Assembly (NCBI RefSeq): GCF_900086645.1
Contig: NZ_LT576451.1
Location: forward strand, 1,364,001-1,428,000
DNA from: Curtobacterium sp. 9128
GTDB lineage: Bacteria; Actinomycetota; Actinomycetes; Actinomycetales; Microbacteriaceae
Direction of reading: 5' to 3'
DNA length: 64,000 nt
Shown here: positions 30,953-41,161 of the stretch, piece by piece
Numbering within the stretch: position 1 is the stretch's first letter
Layout: each line of letters opens with the position of its first letter
Program-made: the position numbers and the translations under genes
Notes under the pieces: generated by a model
Told to the model about the DNA's origin: nothing
Databases searched by the model: none
Seen by the model: the letters and a program-made list of their open reading frames with translations, nothing else

Positions 30953-33513
30953 CCGCGACCGACGCGACAGCGTCGGCCACGGGCGGCCGGGAGGCTCGCC
31001 CCGCGTCGACGACGCCGGTCACCGCGACCGACGCCCGGCCCGCGACCGACGCTGCGTCCGCCACCGACGGCACGTCCGCGACCGACGCCCGGCCCGCGGC
31101 GCGTGCCGGGGCCGACCCGAGCCTCCCGTCCGCCCCGGCCCGACCGTCGGACCGGACGCCCGCGCCGGACCGCGCCGCCGCCCTGCTGGCGGCCATGACG
31201 CTCGAGGAGAAGACGGCGCAGCTCGTCGGCTACTGGCTCGACCAGAACGGCGTGGTCGCGCCCATGCAGGGCGAGATGACCACCCGGTCAGACGGCAGCA
31301 CGCTGGCGGACATCACCCGTGACGGCATCGGCCAGTTCACCCGCGTCTACGGCACCCGCCCCGTCGAGCCCGACGAGCGCGCCGCCTGGCTGTGGGACGA
31401 GCAGCGGCGCCTGAAGCGGGAGACCCGGCTGGGCATTCCGGCGCTCGTGCACGAGGAGTGCCTGACCGGCCTGGCCGCGTGGAAGGCCGCCACGTTCCCG
31501 ACGCCGCTGGCCTGGGGTGCCGCCTTCGACCCGGAGCTCGTCGAACGGGTCGGTGCCGTGATCGGCGACTCGATGCGACGGCTCGGGGTCCACCAGGGCC
31601 TCGCGCCCGTGCTCGACGTCGTCCGCGACCCGCGCTGGGGGCGGGTCGACGAGTGCATCGGCGAGGACCCGTACCTGGTCGGCACCGTCGGTACCGCCTA
31701 CGTCCGGGGGCTGCAGCGCGCCGGGGTCGACGCGACGCTCAAGCACTTCCTCGGGTACTCCGCGTCGCAGGCTGGTCGCAACCACGCACCCGTGCACGCC
31801 GGAGCGCGGGAGATCGCGGACGTGTTCCTGCCGCCGTTCGAGATGGCGCTGCTCGACGGCGGCGCTCGGAGCGTGATGAACTCCTACGCCGAGATCGACG
31901 GCGTGCCCGTCGCGGCGAACGCCGACCTGCTGACCGGGCTGCTGCGGGACCGCCTCGGCTTCGACGGCACCGTCGTGGCGGACTACTTCTCGGTGGCGTT
32001 CCTCGAGGTCATGCACGGCATCGCCGCCGACCGTGGCGAGGCCGCGGCGATGGCACTCGAGGCCGGGGTCGACGTCGAGCTGCCCACCGGTGACGCCTAC
32101 CTGGCGCCACTGGTCGAGCGCGTCCGAGCCGGTCTCGTCGACGAGGCGCTGGTCGACCGTGCCGTGCTGCGGGTCCTCCGTCAGAAGGAGCGGCTCGGGC
32201 TGCTCGACCCGGACGTGTTCGAGGACGAGCCGCCCACCGGCATCGACCTGGACACCGCGGCGCACCGGGACCTCGCACGGCAGCTGGCGGCGGAGTCGCT
32301 CGTCCTGCTGTCGAACGACGGTGTGCTGCCCCTGGACCCCCTGCAGGGGGTCGTCGCGGTGATCGGCCCGAACGCCCACCGTGCCGAGGCCCTGCAGGGG
32401 TGCTACTCCTTCGCGAACCACGTGCTGGCCGACCACCCCGACCTGCCGCTCGGCTTCGCGATCCCGACCGTGCTCGAGGCGCTGCGAGCGTCTCTCGGCG
32501 GCACGGTGTCGACCGCGGTCGGCTGCGCCGTCGAGGGTGACGACCGCTCCGGCATCGCCGAGGCCGTCGCCGTCGCGCGGGACGCCGAGGTCGCGGTCGT
32601 CGTGGTGGGGGACCAGGCGGGGTTGTTCGGCCGCGGCACCGTGGGCGAGGGCAACGACACGGCATCGCTCGACCTGCCCGGCGTGCAGCGCGAGCTGGTC
32701 GAGGCCGTCGTCGCGACCGGCACCCCGACGGTGGTGGTCCTGCTCACCGGACGGCCGTACGCGATCGGCTGGGCGCTCGACGGGCCGGGTCCCCGTCCGT
32801 CTGCCGTCGTCCAGGCGTTCTTCCCGGGTGAGGGCGGGGGACTGGCGATCGCCGACCTCCTCACCGGTGCCGTTGCGCCGTCCGGCCGCCTGCCGGTCTC
32901 GCTGCCCCGGGCGGCTGGCGCGCAGCCGTACACGTACCTGCACCCGAGGCTCGGCGGTCCGTCGGACGTCACGGCCGCCGACTCGACACCGGTCCGCCCG
33001 TTCGGCTTCGGTCTGACGTACACGGCCTTCGCGTACCAGGACCTGGTCGTCGACGACGCCGTCACCACCGACGGCACCTTCACCGTGACGGTCACGGTCC
33101 GGAACACCGGGCAGCGCGAGGGATCGGACGTCGTGCAGCTCTACGGGCACGACGTGCACGCCAGCGTCACCCGTCCGGTCGTCCAACTGCTCGGGTACGC
33201 CCGGGTCGACGTGCCGGCGGGGGAGTCCCGCAGCGTGCGCTTCACCGTGCCGGTACAGCGCTTCGCCTTCAGCGGTCGCGACCTGCGGAAGGTCGTCGAG
33301 CCGGGCGACGTCCAGGTGTGGGTCGCGTCCCACGCGGCGGCGTCCCGGCCGGGAGGCCCGCTCGAGTCCGGTGGGATCGTCGCGCTGTCGGACGGGTCGG
33401 CCGCAGTGCCCCTGCCGGGCACCGCGACGGAGCGTGCGACCCTGCGGGTCACCGGGCCGGTGCACGAGGTGCAGCTGACGGATCCCCGCCTCGTCACCTG
33501 GACGGTGGCCTGA
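30949..33513 (+). CDS. GH3 beta-glycosidase
   Basis: An 854-residue glycoside hydrolase family 3 enzyme. After a ~75-residue low-complexity Ala/Thr/Asp/Arg linker, the TIM barrel begins at MTLEEKTAQLVGYW and includes DPRWGRVDECIGEDPYLVG, KHFLGYS and the nucleophile region FDGTVVADYFS (Asp345). The alpha/beta sandwich (ESLVLLSNDGVLPL to QAFFPGEGGGLAIADLL) and a C-terminal Fn3-like domain (VTVRNTGQREGSDVVQLY) follow. Lack of a signal peptide means it acts on imported oligosaccharides, as a beta-xylosidase, arabinosidase or glucosidase. The linker contains two arms of the family 1 palindrome in coding sequence (30987-30998, 31118-31132). It ends the operon before a strong terminator. Confidence 0.92.
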   Translation: MTATDATASATGGREARPASTTPVTATDARPATDAASATDGTSATDARPAARAGADPSLPSAPARPSDRTPAPDRAAALLAAMTLEEKTAQLVGYWLDQNGVVAPMQGEMTTRSDGSTLADITRDGIGQFTRVYGTRPVEPDERAAWLWDEQRRLKRETRLGIPALVHEECLTGLAAWKAATFPTPLAWGAAFDPELVERVGAVIGDSMRRLGVHQGLAPVLDVVRDPRWGRVDECIGEDPYLVGTVGTAYVRGLQRAGVDATLKHFLGYSASQAGRNHAPVHAGAREIADVFLPPFEMALLDGGARSVMNSYAEIDGVPVAANADLLTGLLRDRLGFDGTVVADYFSVAFLEVMHGIAADRGEAAAMALEAGVDVELPTGDAYLAPLVERVRAGLVDEALVDRAVLRVLRQKERLGLLDPDVFEDEPPTGIDLDTAAHRDLARQLAAESLVLLSNDGVLPLDPLQGVVAVIGPNAHRAEALQGCYSFANHVLADHPDLPLGFAIPTVLEALRASLGGTVSTAVGCAVEGDDRSGIAEAVAVARDAEVAVVVVGDQAGLFGRGTVGEGNDTASLDLPGVQRELVEAVVATGTPTVVVLLTGRPYAIGWALDGPGPRPSAVVQAFFPGEGGGLAIADLLTGAVAPSGRLPVSLPRAAGAQPYTYLHPRLGGPSDVTAADSTPVRPFGFGLTYTAFAYQDLVVDDAVTTDGTFTVTVTVRNTGQREGSDVVQLYGHDVHASVTRPVVQLLGYARVDVPAGESRSVRFTVPVQRFAFSGRDLRKVVEPGDVQVWVASHAAASRPGGPLESGGIVALSDGSAAVPLPGTATERATLRVTGPVHEVQLTDPRLVTWTVA

Positions 33514-33583
33514 GCGCGCGCACGTGCACGCGCGCACGCGTACGTGCACGCGCGCACGCGTACGCGTACGCGCACGCGCGCGC
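33514..33583. other. 70-bp perfect alternating purine-pyrimidine tract (Z-DNA candidate)
   Basis: Starting at the end of the GH3 stop codon, all 70 bases strictly alternate purine and pyrimidine, made of GC, AC, GT and a few TA steps. Such tracts readily adopt left-handed Z-DNA under negative supercoiling, which builds up between active genes. It lies between the GH3 gene and its terminator. Confidence 0.9.
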
Positions 33584-33596
33584 CGCGCCAGCGCAT

Positions 33597-33653
33597 CGAG
33601 GGAACAGAAGACGTCGGGTCCGCTCAACGGAGCCGACGTTTTCTGTTCCCTCG
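33597..33653. terminator. Strong hairpin terminator after the GH3 operon
   Basis: Arms CGAGGGAACAGAAGACGTCG plus G (33597-33617) and the complementary 33633-33653 form a 21-bp stem with one mismatch and a 15-base loop. It is unrelated in sequence to families 1 and 2. It should insulate the GH54 gene from read-through. Confidence 0.9.
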
Positions 33654-33679
33654 ACGCGGCGGCGGGGGACTGGGCGCGG

Positions 33680-33705
33680 TATCCTTGGTGTGGTTAATCG
33701 ATTAA
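33680..33705 (+). promoter_or_regulatory. Promoter region with TTAATCGATTAA operator
   Basis: A -10-like TATCCT (33680-33685) is followed by a perfect 12-bp palindrome TTAATCGATTAA (33694-33705) at about the transcription start of the GH54 gene. The same operator, in two slightly imperfect copies, precedes the LacI gene at 37802, linking the two loci. Confidence 0.65.
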
Positions 33706-33784
33706 GCATCGTCGAGCGACAGCGCGATGCCCAACCCGACGATCGACCGCATCCCCAAGCAACGACGCTCGGAAGGAACCACAC

Positions 33785-35671
33785 ATGCACATCGGGTCGA
33801 TCTCCAGACCTCGGCGCATCGTCGCCGCGGCACTCGGAGCCCTCGCTCTCGTCACCGGGAGCCTGTTCGCGACGACGGTCGGTGTCGGCAGTGCTGCTGC
33901 CGCCACGAACGGTCCCTGCGACACCTACGCCGGCGCCGGCACCTCGTGTGTCGCCGCGTACAGCTCCACACGGGCGCTGTACTCCTCGTACAACGGGCCG
34001 CTCTACCAGGTGCAGCGCGCCTCGGACGGGGCGACCATGAACGTCGGGCTGCTCGCCGCCGGCGGGTACGCCAACGTCCAGACGCAGGACACCTTCTGCT
34101 CCGGCACGACGTGCACCATCCCGAAGATCTACGACCAGTCGTCCAACCACAACGACCTGACCGTCGCGGGAGCCGGGGACGCCGGACCCGCGAACCACGC
34201 TGCTGACGCCGGTGCACTGCCGGTCACCGTCGCCGGACACAAGGCGTACGGCATCTACATGCCGCAGCAGGTGGCCTACCGGATCTCGAGCACGGTCGCC
34301 AAGGGCACTGCCCGCGGTGCCAGCCCGGAGTCGATGTACGAGGTCGCCAGCGGCACGAACGTGAACCACGGCTGCTGTTCGGACTTCGGGAACGTCGAGA
34401 CCCAGGCGAAGGACACCGGCAAGGGGCACATGGACGCCCTGAACCTGTCGATGCTGAACGGCACGGGCAGCGCCGGTCGCGGCCCGTGGGTGCAGGCCGA
34501 CCTGGAGAACGGCGTCTACGAGGGCAAGACCGCGATCAACACCGCGAACACCGGCAACACGTCGAAGTTCGTCACCGCGCTGCTCAAGAACGACGGCGTC
34601 GCGAACTTCGCGCTGAAGGGCGGGAACGCGCAGTCCGGGTCGCTGTCGAAGTGGTACGAGGGGGCGCTGCCGACCGACAAGGACGGCGACGGCCAGGGCT
34701 ACACGCCGATGAAGCTCGAGGGCTCGATCGTGCTCGGCGCCGGCGGGGACAACTCGAACCGTGGGACACAGTCCTTCTTCGAGGGCGTCATGACCACCGG
34801 GTACTCGACCGACGCGGCCGACAACGCCGTGCAGGCGAACGTCGTCGCGCAGAACTACCAGGGCGTCTCGACCGGTGGCGGCCCCGGTGCCCCGATCACC
34901 GGACCCGGCGGCAAGTGCGTCGACGTCGCCGGCGACGACACCGGCGGCAACACCGCGGTCGTGCAGCTGTACGACTGCCAGACGCTCGCGGCCGACCAGC
35001 ACTGGCTCGGCAACGTCTACGGAGCTCACACGCTCAGCACGCTCGGCCGCTGCCTGGACGTCAACGGCAACGGGACGGCGAACGGCACCCACGTCGAGCT
35101 CTACGACTGCAACGGCGTCGGCGGGCAGCAGTGGATCGTGCAGCCGGACGGGTCGATCAAGAACCCGCAGTCCGGACGCTGCCTCGACGACCCCTCGGGC
35201 AACACCGCGAACGGCACGGCGCTCCAGATCTACAACTGCAACGGCAACCAGGCGCAGAAGTTCGTCGCGGCCGTCCCGATCAAGACGATCGGGTCCAAGT
35301 GCGTCGACGTCGCCGGCAACGACCTGCAGCAGAACGGTCAGCAGGTCCAGGTCTACGACTGCCAGACGCTCCTGACGGACGAACAGACGACCGATCAACA
35401 GTGGGCCTACAACCAGGCCGACCACACGATCCGGACGCTCGGGCGCTGCCTCGACATCGACGGCAACGCCACCGCGAACGGCTCGCACCTGGAGCTGTAC
35501 ACGTGCAACGGTGTCGGCGGCCAGCAGTGGGTGCCGCAGGCGAACGGCTCCGTGCTGAACCCGCAGTCCGGTCGGTGCCTCGACGTGCCGTCGGGCAACA
35601 CCGCGAACCAGACGCCGCTGCAGCTGTACGACTGCAACAACCAGGCGCCGCAGGTGTTCAGCTTCAACTGA
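33785..35671 (+). CDS. Secreted GH54-type alpha-L-arabinofuranosidase with ricin-B lectin domains
   Basis: A 628-residue exported enzyme with a signal peptide (RIVAAALGALALVTGSLFAT to GSAAAA). The catalytic domain (~40-360) follows the AbfB/GH54 pattern: GPCDTYAGAGTSCVAAYSST, LYQVQRASDGATMNVGLLAA, KIYDQSSNHNDL, a vicinal Cys pair in HGCCSDFGN, and DALNLSMLNGTG. Two ricin-type beta-trefoil regions follow (~370-628), with repeated GKCVDVAG, GRCLDVNGN and GGQQW motifs. It would release arabinofuranosyl side chains from arabinoxylan or arabinan outside the cell while the lectin repeats hold the polymer. GGAAGGA precedes the ATG. Its operator matches that of the LacI/ABC locus at 37.8-43.3 kb. Confidence 0.9.
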   Translation: MHIGSISRPRRIVAAALGALALVTGSLFATTVGVGSAAAATNGPCDTYAGAGTSCVAAYSSTRALYSSYNGPLYQVQRASDGATMNVGLLAAGGYANVQTQDTFCSGTTCTIPKIYDQSSNHNDLTVAGAGDAGPANHAADAGALPVTVAGHKAYGIYMPQQVAYRISSTVAKGTARGASPESMYEVASGTNVNHGCCSDFGNVETQAKDTGKGHMDALNLSMLNGTGSAGRGPWVQADLENGVYEGKTAINTANTGNTSKFVTALLKNDGVANFALKGGNAQSGSLSKWYEGALPTDKDGDGQGYTPMKLEGSIVLGAGGDNSNRGTQSFFEGVMTTGYSTDAADNAVQANVVAQNYQGVSTGGGPGAPITGPGGKCVDVAGDDTGGNTAVVQLYDCQTLAADQHWLGNVYGAHTLSTLGRCLDVNGNGTANGTHVELYDCNGVGGQQWIVQPDGSIKNPQSGRCLDDPSGNTANGTALQIYNCNGNQAQKFVAAVPIKTIGSKCVDVAGNDLQQNGQQVQVYDCQTLLTDEQTTDQQWAYNQADHTIRTLGRCLDIDGNATANGSHLELYTCNGVGGQQWVPQANGSVLNPQSGRCLDVPSGNTANQTPLQLYDCNNQAPQVFSFN

Positions 35672-35678
35672 ACCGCGT

Positions 35679-35726
35679 GACGGACAGGAGGCTCGGTGCC
35701 AGCTGGCACCGGGCCTCCTGTCCGTC
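35679..35726. terminator. GC-rich palindrome (family 1)
   Basis: Arms at 35679-35700 and 35705-35726 pair over 22 positions with two mismatches around a 4-base loop, eight bases after the GH54 stop. Nearly identical to the copy at 24479-24526. Confidence 0.8.
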
Positions 35727-35820
35727 GCCGGGTACGTCCCGGCCGCAGGACGCGTCTTCCCCACCGCGCGCCGGGCGCGTACAGTCCCACGCAACACACG
35801 ACCGGCGGGCGGGGAACGCG

Positions 35821-36810
35821 ATGCGACTGATCACCGGGACGACATTGGTCGTGGCGCTGACGGCGGCCACGCTGATCGGGCTGGCGCCTCCGGCGAGCGC
35901 GGCCGCTTCGGGGTCGATCGCCGTGCAGCTCGCGGCACCGGACGGCACCGCGATCCGACTGGCGGACGTCCAACTCGCTGCGATCGGTACCGATGCCGTC
36001 GTCGGGAACGCCACCACCGACGCCGACGGCACCGCGACGTTCACCGGCATCCCGGCTCCGGACACCGTCACGGTGACGACACGGGTGCTCCCGCCGCACG
36101 GTGCGCAGACGTACGCGCCCGGTCTCCGCGCGGACATCGCGGTCCGCGGTGGGTCGACGGTGGCGGTCACCGTGCCGCTCGTGATCGGTGCCACGTTGCA
36201 GGGTGGTGTCGTCGGACCGACTGGACCCGCCGCCGGACGCCTGATGTACGCGTGGAACGAGGACACCTCGCAGGTGTTCCGGACGTCCACGGACAGCGCG
36301 GGCCAGTACCGGTTCGTCGGGCTGAGCACCGGTCAGTACCGCATCGAGGCGTACGCCAGCGGGACGGCGTCCCCTGCGGTCTGGAAGACCCGGGTGTACC
36401 AGCAGCGGGGGACCCTCGCGGCGTCACAGGTGACGTTGTCGCAGCACTACGCGCACAGCGACTACGACCTGGTCGTCTTCGCGAACACGGCGTCCCGCAC
36501 CCCGTCAGCGCAGCTCAGTGGAGCGAGTGTGGTGGTGACGAACGCAGCGACCGGCGCGTCGTTCTCGACCCGGTTCTCGACGCTGCTCGACAGCGAGCAG
36601 ACGGCGCAGTTCCAGATCCCGTCCGGGCAGTACGTGGTGGAGCTCCGGACGACGGCGACGACCGTGACGCCGGCTCGGGTGCTGTGGCTCGGGCGTCCGG
36701 GTGGGGTGTACCAGTACGTGGATGATCGGGCGCAGGCGGTCCCGGTCAAGGTCGCGTTCGGCGGGTTCAACGGTTGGGGTGGGGTGCTGCCGGAGGGAGT
36801 TTCGGGCTGA
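35821..36810 (+). CDS. Secreted protein with carboxypeptidase-regulatory-like repeats
   Basis: A 329-residue exported protein. The signal peptide is MRLITGTTLVVALTAATL then GLAPPASAA. Repeated beta-sandwich segments follow, of the form DVQLAAIGTD...TTDADGTATFTGIPAP, STDSAGQYRFVGLSTGQYRI and QFQIPSGQYVVELRTTA. This 'xDxxGxYxFxGLxxGxYxI' theme is typical of carboxypeptidase-regulatory or SdrD B-like domains, used as structural or adhesive modules. No sortase signal or transmembrane tail is seen. It is flanked by a family 1 hairpin upstream and a convergent gene downstream, so it is likely a single-gene unit. Function unknown. Confidence 0.75.
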   Translation: MRLITGTTLVVALTAATLIGLAPPASAAASGSIAVQLAAPDGTAIRLADVQLAAIGTDAVVGNATTDADGTATFTGIPAPDTVTVTTRVLPPHGAQTYAPGLRADIAVRGGSTVAVTVPLVIGATLQGGVVGPTGPAAGRLMYAWNEDTSQVFRTSTDSAGQYRFVGLSTGQYRIEAYASGTASPAVWKTRVYQQRGTLAASQVTLSQHYAHSDYDLVVFANTASRTPSAQLSGASVVVTNAATGASFSTRFSTLLDSEQTAQFQIPSGQYVVELRTTATTVTPARVLWLGRPGGVYQYVDDRAQAVPVKVAFGGFNGWGGVLPEGVSG

Positions 36811-36831
36811 TTGCCGGGCGTCGTTGCCCAT

Positions 36832-37698
36832 TCACCTGTGGTTGATGGTGTCGCCAGCCCAGGAGAGGTCGTCATCGGCCCTGACCTCGAACGCTTCGAA
36901 CCGATCGTCAGCGACGACGTCGGCGACCAGGGTGCGGGTGCCCGCGACGATGGTGGCGTCCCAGTCGATCTCGGTGGCGAGGACCCAGGTGTGGTCCTCG
37001 GGCCACAGCATCTGGGGTGTGCGTCCCGACGCCGGGTAGGTGTCGATGCTGGTGTTCTCCAACCAGTCGGGATCCGCGAACAGATCGAGCGTGACCGACA
37101 TCAAGTGGAAGTCGCGACCAGGCCACTCGAACAGCGGCTGGCGGGACAGTGCGCTCGCGATGGCCGCACGGCGGAGTCCTTCGTCGAGAGCCTGTTGCTG
37201 GAGTGCCCTGATCTCCTCAGCGGTCGGCTCGCCGATCGTGAACGACGCCGAGGCGGACCCGCCGTTGAGGTCTCCCCACCCATCCCAGACGGCTGCGAGG
37301 AGGTCGCTCGGTGTCGTCGTGGCGGGTCGAAGGTGTTCGGTCAGGGCGGCGAGCAGGACCGGATCGAGTTGTCCTTCCTCGGGAGGGTGAACAGTCCAAC
37401 CGTCGGCGGTCTCGAACCCGCGAGGGGGTTCGTGGCCCGACAGGCGTGTCCACTGCACGAGTGGGTGGATGCGTCGGCCGATGCGGGCAGCGACGTCCGC
37501 CCAGCGCCAGGAGTATTCCTCGACGATCGGCGGTGGGGTCCGTCCATCGGCGGCGGGGCCCTCCCGGTACGCCTGCACCGGATGCAGGATCCGTGCGTAG
37601 GCCTCGAACCCGGTGCCGGCAACGCCGCCGGCGGTCGCCCAGGCGCCCGCGCGAGGCCGCAACCAGTCACCGCGGCTCACGTCAGGGACCAGCGGCAT
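36832..37698 (-). CDS. Conserved actinobacterial hypothetical protein
   Basis: A 288-residue soluble protein from ATG 37698 (GTG 37707 would add three residues). Visible features: GDWLRPRAGAWATAGGVAG, TGFEAYARILHPV, PLVQWTRLSG, VWDGWGDLNGG, and a C-terminal half with GRDFHLMSVTLDLFADPDW, WPEDHTWVLATEIDWDATIV. I recall similar proteins of unknown function in many actinobacteria. A GATACT -10-like box nine bases before the ATG suggests a nearly leaderless mRNA. It is divergent from the LacI gene, and one LacI operator (37726-37741) lies between, so it might be co-regulated. No function is proposed. Confidence 0.75.
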   Translation of the reverse strand: MPLVPDVSRGDWLRPRAGAWATAGGVAGTGFEAYARILHPVQAYREGPAADGRTPPPIVEEYSWRWADVAARIGRRIHPLVQWTRLSGHEPPRGFETADGWTVHPPEEGQLDPVLLAALTEHLRPATTTPSDLLAAVWDGWGDLNGGSASASFTIGEPTAEEIRALQQQALDEGLRRAAIASALSRQPLFEWPGRDFHLMSVTLDLFADPDWLENTSIDTYPASGRTPQMLWPEDHTWVLATEIDWDATIVAGTRTLVADVVADDRFEAFEVRADDDLSWAGDTINHR

Positions 37699-37723
37699 GG
37701 ACGCCACAGTATCGATCTGGGAC

Positions 37724-37774
37724 TTGCTTCATCGATTAAGCACGTGCATGATGTGCGTAGTTAATCGATAAAGC
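37724..37774 (+). promoter_or_regulatory. LacI promoter with two TTAATCGATTAA-type operators
   Basis: TTGCTT (-35, 37724-37729) and CATGAT (-10, 37747-37752) are 17 bases apart. Operator 1, GCTTCATCGATTAAGC (37726-37741), fills the -35 and spacer. Operator 2, GTTAATCGATAAAGC (37760-37774), sits at the start of transcription. This is a textbook repression layout for autoregulation by the adjacent LacI. Confidence 0.78.
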
Positions 37775-37801
37775 GCGTGGTTCCCGAAGGAGGCGACCCC
37801 C

Positions 37802-38845
37802 ATGCCGAAGTCCGTCACCCTCAAGGACGTGGCCGCCAAGGTCGGCGTCACGTCCGCCGCCGCGAGCATGGCGCTCGCCGGACACGAGCGCATCAGCGAG
37901 CGCACCCGCGCCGCCGTCAAGCAGGCCGCCGACGAACTCGGCTACGTCCCGAGCTCCGCCGGCCGGGCACTGCGCAGCCAGCGAGCAGACGCCGTCGCGC
38001 TCATCGTCCCGAACTCCTCGGCCCACGTGTTCGGCCACCTCTACTTCATGCACGTGCTGACCGGGATGTCGACCGCGGCGAACGCCCACGACGCCCAGGT
38101 CATCGTGTCCACGAACGCCGACACCGGCTCCGGCGACGTGGCGTACGAGCGGGTCATGCGATCCCGGACGGCCGACGGCGCGATCGTCACGAGTGCGGCG
38201 ATCGACGACGACCACGTGCAGACCCTCGTTGCATCGGGCCTCCCGGCCGTTCTGATCGGCAACTACCCGCACCTGGCCGACGCGGTCACGGTGGGCATCG
38301 ACGACGTCAGTGCGACGGAGCGCCTGGTCGACCACCTCGTCGAGGTGCACGGACGCCGCCGTCTGCTGCACGTCACGGGCACGCTCGACCACCAGACCGG
38401 ACTCGACCGTCGCGCCGGGTTCCTGGCGGCTGCCGAGCGGCACGGCATCGACGACGTGACGGTGATCGAAGGGGATCTCTCCGAGACCTCCGGTGCGGCG
38501 GCGATGGAGCAGATGCTCGCGAGCGGCGCCCGTCCGGACGGCATCGTCTTCGCGAACGACGACATGGCGGTCGGTGGCCTGCACACGCTGCGCCGTGCCG
38601 GGATCGACGTCCCCGGCGACGTCTCGGTCGTCGGCTTCGACGACTTCGGGCTCGCGCGGGTCACCACCCCCGGCATCACGACCGTGCGCGTCCCCGCCGA
38701 GGAGATGGCACGCATCGCGACCGAGCGGCTCTTCGACCTGGTCGACCGCCGCGCGGGGACGCCGACCCGGACAGAACTGCCCGTCGAGCTCGTCATCCGC
38801 GCGTCCTGCGGATGCGACCAGGACGCCGAGCGCGTCCGCACCTGA
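37802..38845 (+). CDS. LacI-family regulator of ABC/GH1 operon and GH54 gene
   Basis: A 347-residue LacI repressor. The HTH and hinge read VTLKDVAAKVGVTSAAASMALAGHERIS, and the sensor domain includes DGIVFANDDMAVGGLHTLRRAG and VSVVGFDDFGLARVTTPGIT. GAAGGAGG lies 8 bases before the ATG. It is first in a run with the binding protein, two permeases and a GH1 enzyme. Two operators overlap its own promoter, and a perfect copy lies before the secreted GH54 gene at 33785. It probably releases all of these when arabinose-containing or related oligosaccharides enter (ligand is inference). Confidence 0.94.
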   Translation: MPKSVTLKDVAAKVGVTSAAASMALAGHERISERTRAAVKQAADELGYVPSSAGRALRSQRADAVALIVPNSSAHVFGHLYFMHVLTGMSTAANAHDAQVIVSTNADTGSGDVAYERVMRSRTADGAIVTSAAIDDDHVQTLVASGLPAVLIGNYPHLADAVTVGIDDVSATERLVDHLVEVHGRRRLLHVTGTLDHQTGLDRRAGFLAAAERHGIDDVTVIEGDLSETSGAAAMEQMLASGARPDGIVFANDDMAVGGLHTLRRAGIDVPGDVSVVGFDDFGLARVTTPGITTVRVPAEEMARIATERLFDLVDRRAGTPTRTELPVELVIRASCGCDQDAERVRT

Positions 38846-38939
38846 CCAGCACCACCGACCCGCAAGCAGCACCACCCCCACCCCGCACCACCCCCACAAC
38901 CCAGCACCACGCAGCAGCAACGCAAAGGAGCGTTCCCCG
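38846..38939 (+). promoter_or_regulatory. C-rich, G-poor leader before the binding-protein gene
   Basis: The plus strand between the LacI stop and the binding-protein ribosome site (AAAGGAG, 38925-38931) is dominated by CACC, CCCC and CAGCA with very few G. Such unstructured C-rich RNA suits Rho loading or open initiation. No promoter or palindrome is visible, so the downstream genes probably depend on the LacI promoter. Confidence 0.4.
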
Positions 38940-40198
38940 ATGCAGCACACACGCACCACCCTCGCCATCGGTGCCCTCGCCACCGTGGCGGCCCTCACCC
39001 TCACCGGGTGCTCCGCAGGCGGCAACGCCAGCACGTCCGGACCGGTCACCCTCAAGGTCTGGACCGGCTTCACCGGCGGCGATCGCCCCGGCTACGCCAC
39101 CATCGTCAAGGACTTCGAGAAGGCCCACCCCGACGTCAAGGTCGACATGACCGTGCAGCCGTGGGACACCATCCAGCAGAAGCTCCCGTCCGCCTGGCTC
39201 ACCGGGCAGGGCCCCGACGTCGCGGCGGTCAGCTCCGATCCGAACGCCGTCGCGCAGTACGTCAAGACGAACTCGGTGCTGCCGATCACCGAGACCGGCA
39301 GCGGCGACAGCAAGATCAACACGTCCGAGTTCGCCCCCGGCACCGTCAAGGAGTTCACCTACGACGGCAAGCTCTACGGCGTCCCGGCCAACTTCGCCAC
39401 GCTGAGCCTGTACTACAACAAGAAGCTCTTCGCGGACGCCGGCATCAGTGACCCGCCGACGACCGTGCAGGAGATGGCCACCGACGCCCAGAAGCTCACC
39501 ACCGGCGGCAAGTACGGCATCGCGCTCGCCGACAACCAGACGATCCAGATGTGGCCGGTGCTGCAGTGGCTCGAGGGCGGCGACATCGTCAACACGAAGA
39601 ACTGCAGTGTGGTCCAGACGAACGCCGGGCAGCAGTCCCTGAAGACCTGGGCGGACCTGGTCGCGAACGACAAGGTGAGCCCGGTCGGGCTGACCGGCGC
39701 CGAGGCAGACTCGCTCTTCTCGGCTGGCAAGGCCGCGATGGAGATCAACGGTCCGTGGGCGGCCCCCGGCTACGAGTCGGCCGGGATCGACCTCGGCATC
39801 GTGAAGGTCCCGGTGGGCGTCGACGGCAAGTCGACCACGCTCGGCTCGATCGCCCCGCTGTCGATCTCCGCGAAGACGAAGTACCCGAAGCAGGCGCAGG
39901 AGTTCCTGGCGTACTGGACGTCGAAGACCGCCCAGCAGAAGTTCTCGCTGCAGACCGGGTTCCCGCCGCTGCGCACCGATCTGTCCGACGACGCCAAGCT
40001 GAAGGCCGACCCCACGGTGAGCGTCTTCGCCAGCCAGGTGCCCGACTCGCGCCTGTACCTGCCGCACGTGCCGGACGCCACCAAGGTCGACTCCGACGGC
40101 TACGTCCCGATGATCGGCAAGATCACCCGAGGCACCTCCGTCACCGACGCGACGAAGGAGGCCGCGCAGACGATCGACGGCCTCACCGGCTGCAGCAA

Positions 40199-40202
<4 letters not shown>
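38940..40202 (+). CDS. ABC sugar-binding lipoprotein
   Basis: A 420-residue family 1 extracellular solute-binding protein. The lipobox is LTLTGC with lipidated Cys24. Mature sequence VTLKVWTGFTGGDRPGYATI, GPDVAAVSSDPNAVAQYV, GVPANFATLSLYYNKKLFADAG and FSAGKAAMEINGPW are typical. AAAGGAG is 8 bases before the ATG. The stop overlaps the next GTG. It should feed the two permeases that follow; the GH1 enzyme at the end of the operon suggests a beta-linked disaccharide or aryl glycoside as cargo. Confidence 0.93.

Positions 40203-41150
<948 letters not shown>

Positions 41151-41161
<11 letters not shown>

Noticed and set aside
33514-33583. CRISPR-like or integron repeat
   Set aside because: The tract is simple alternating sequence without defined repeat and spacer units.
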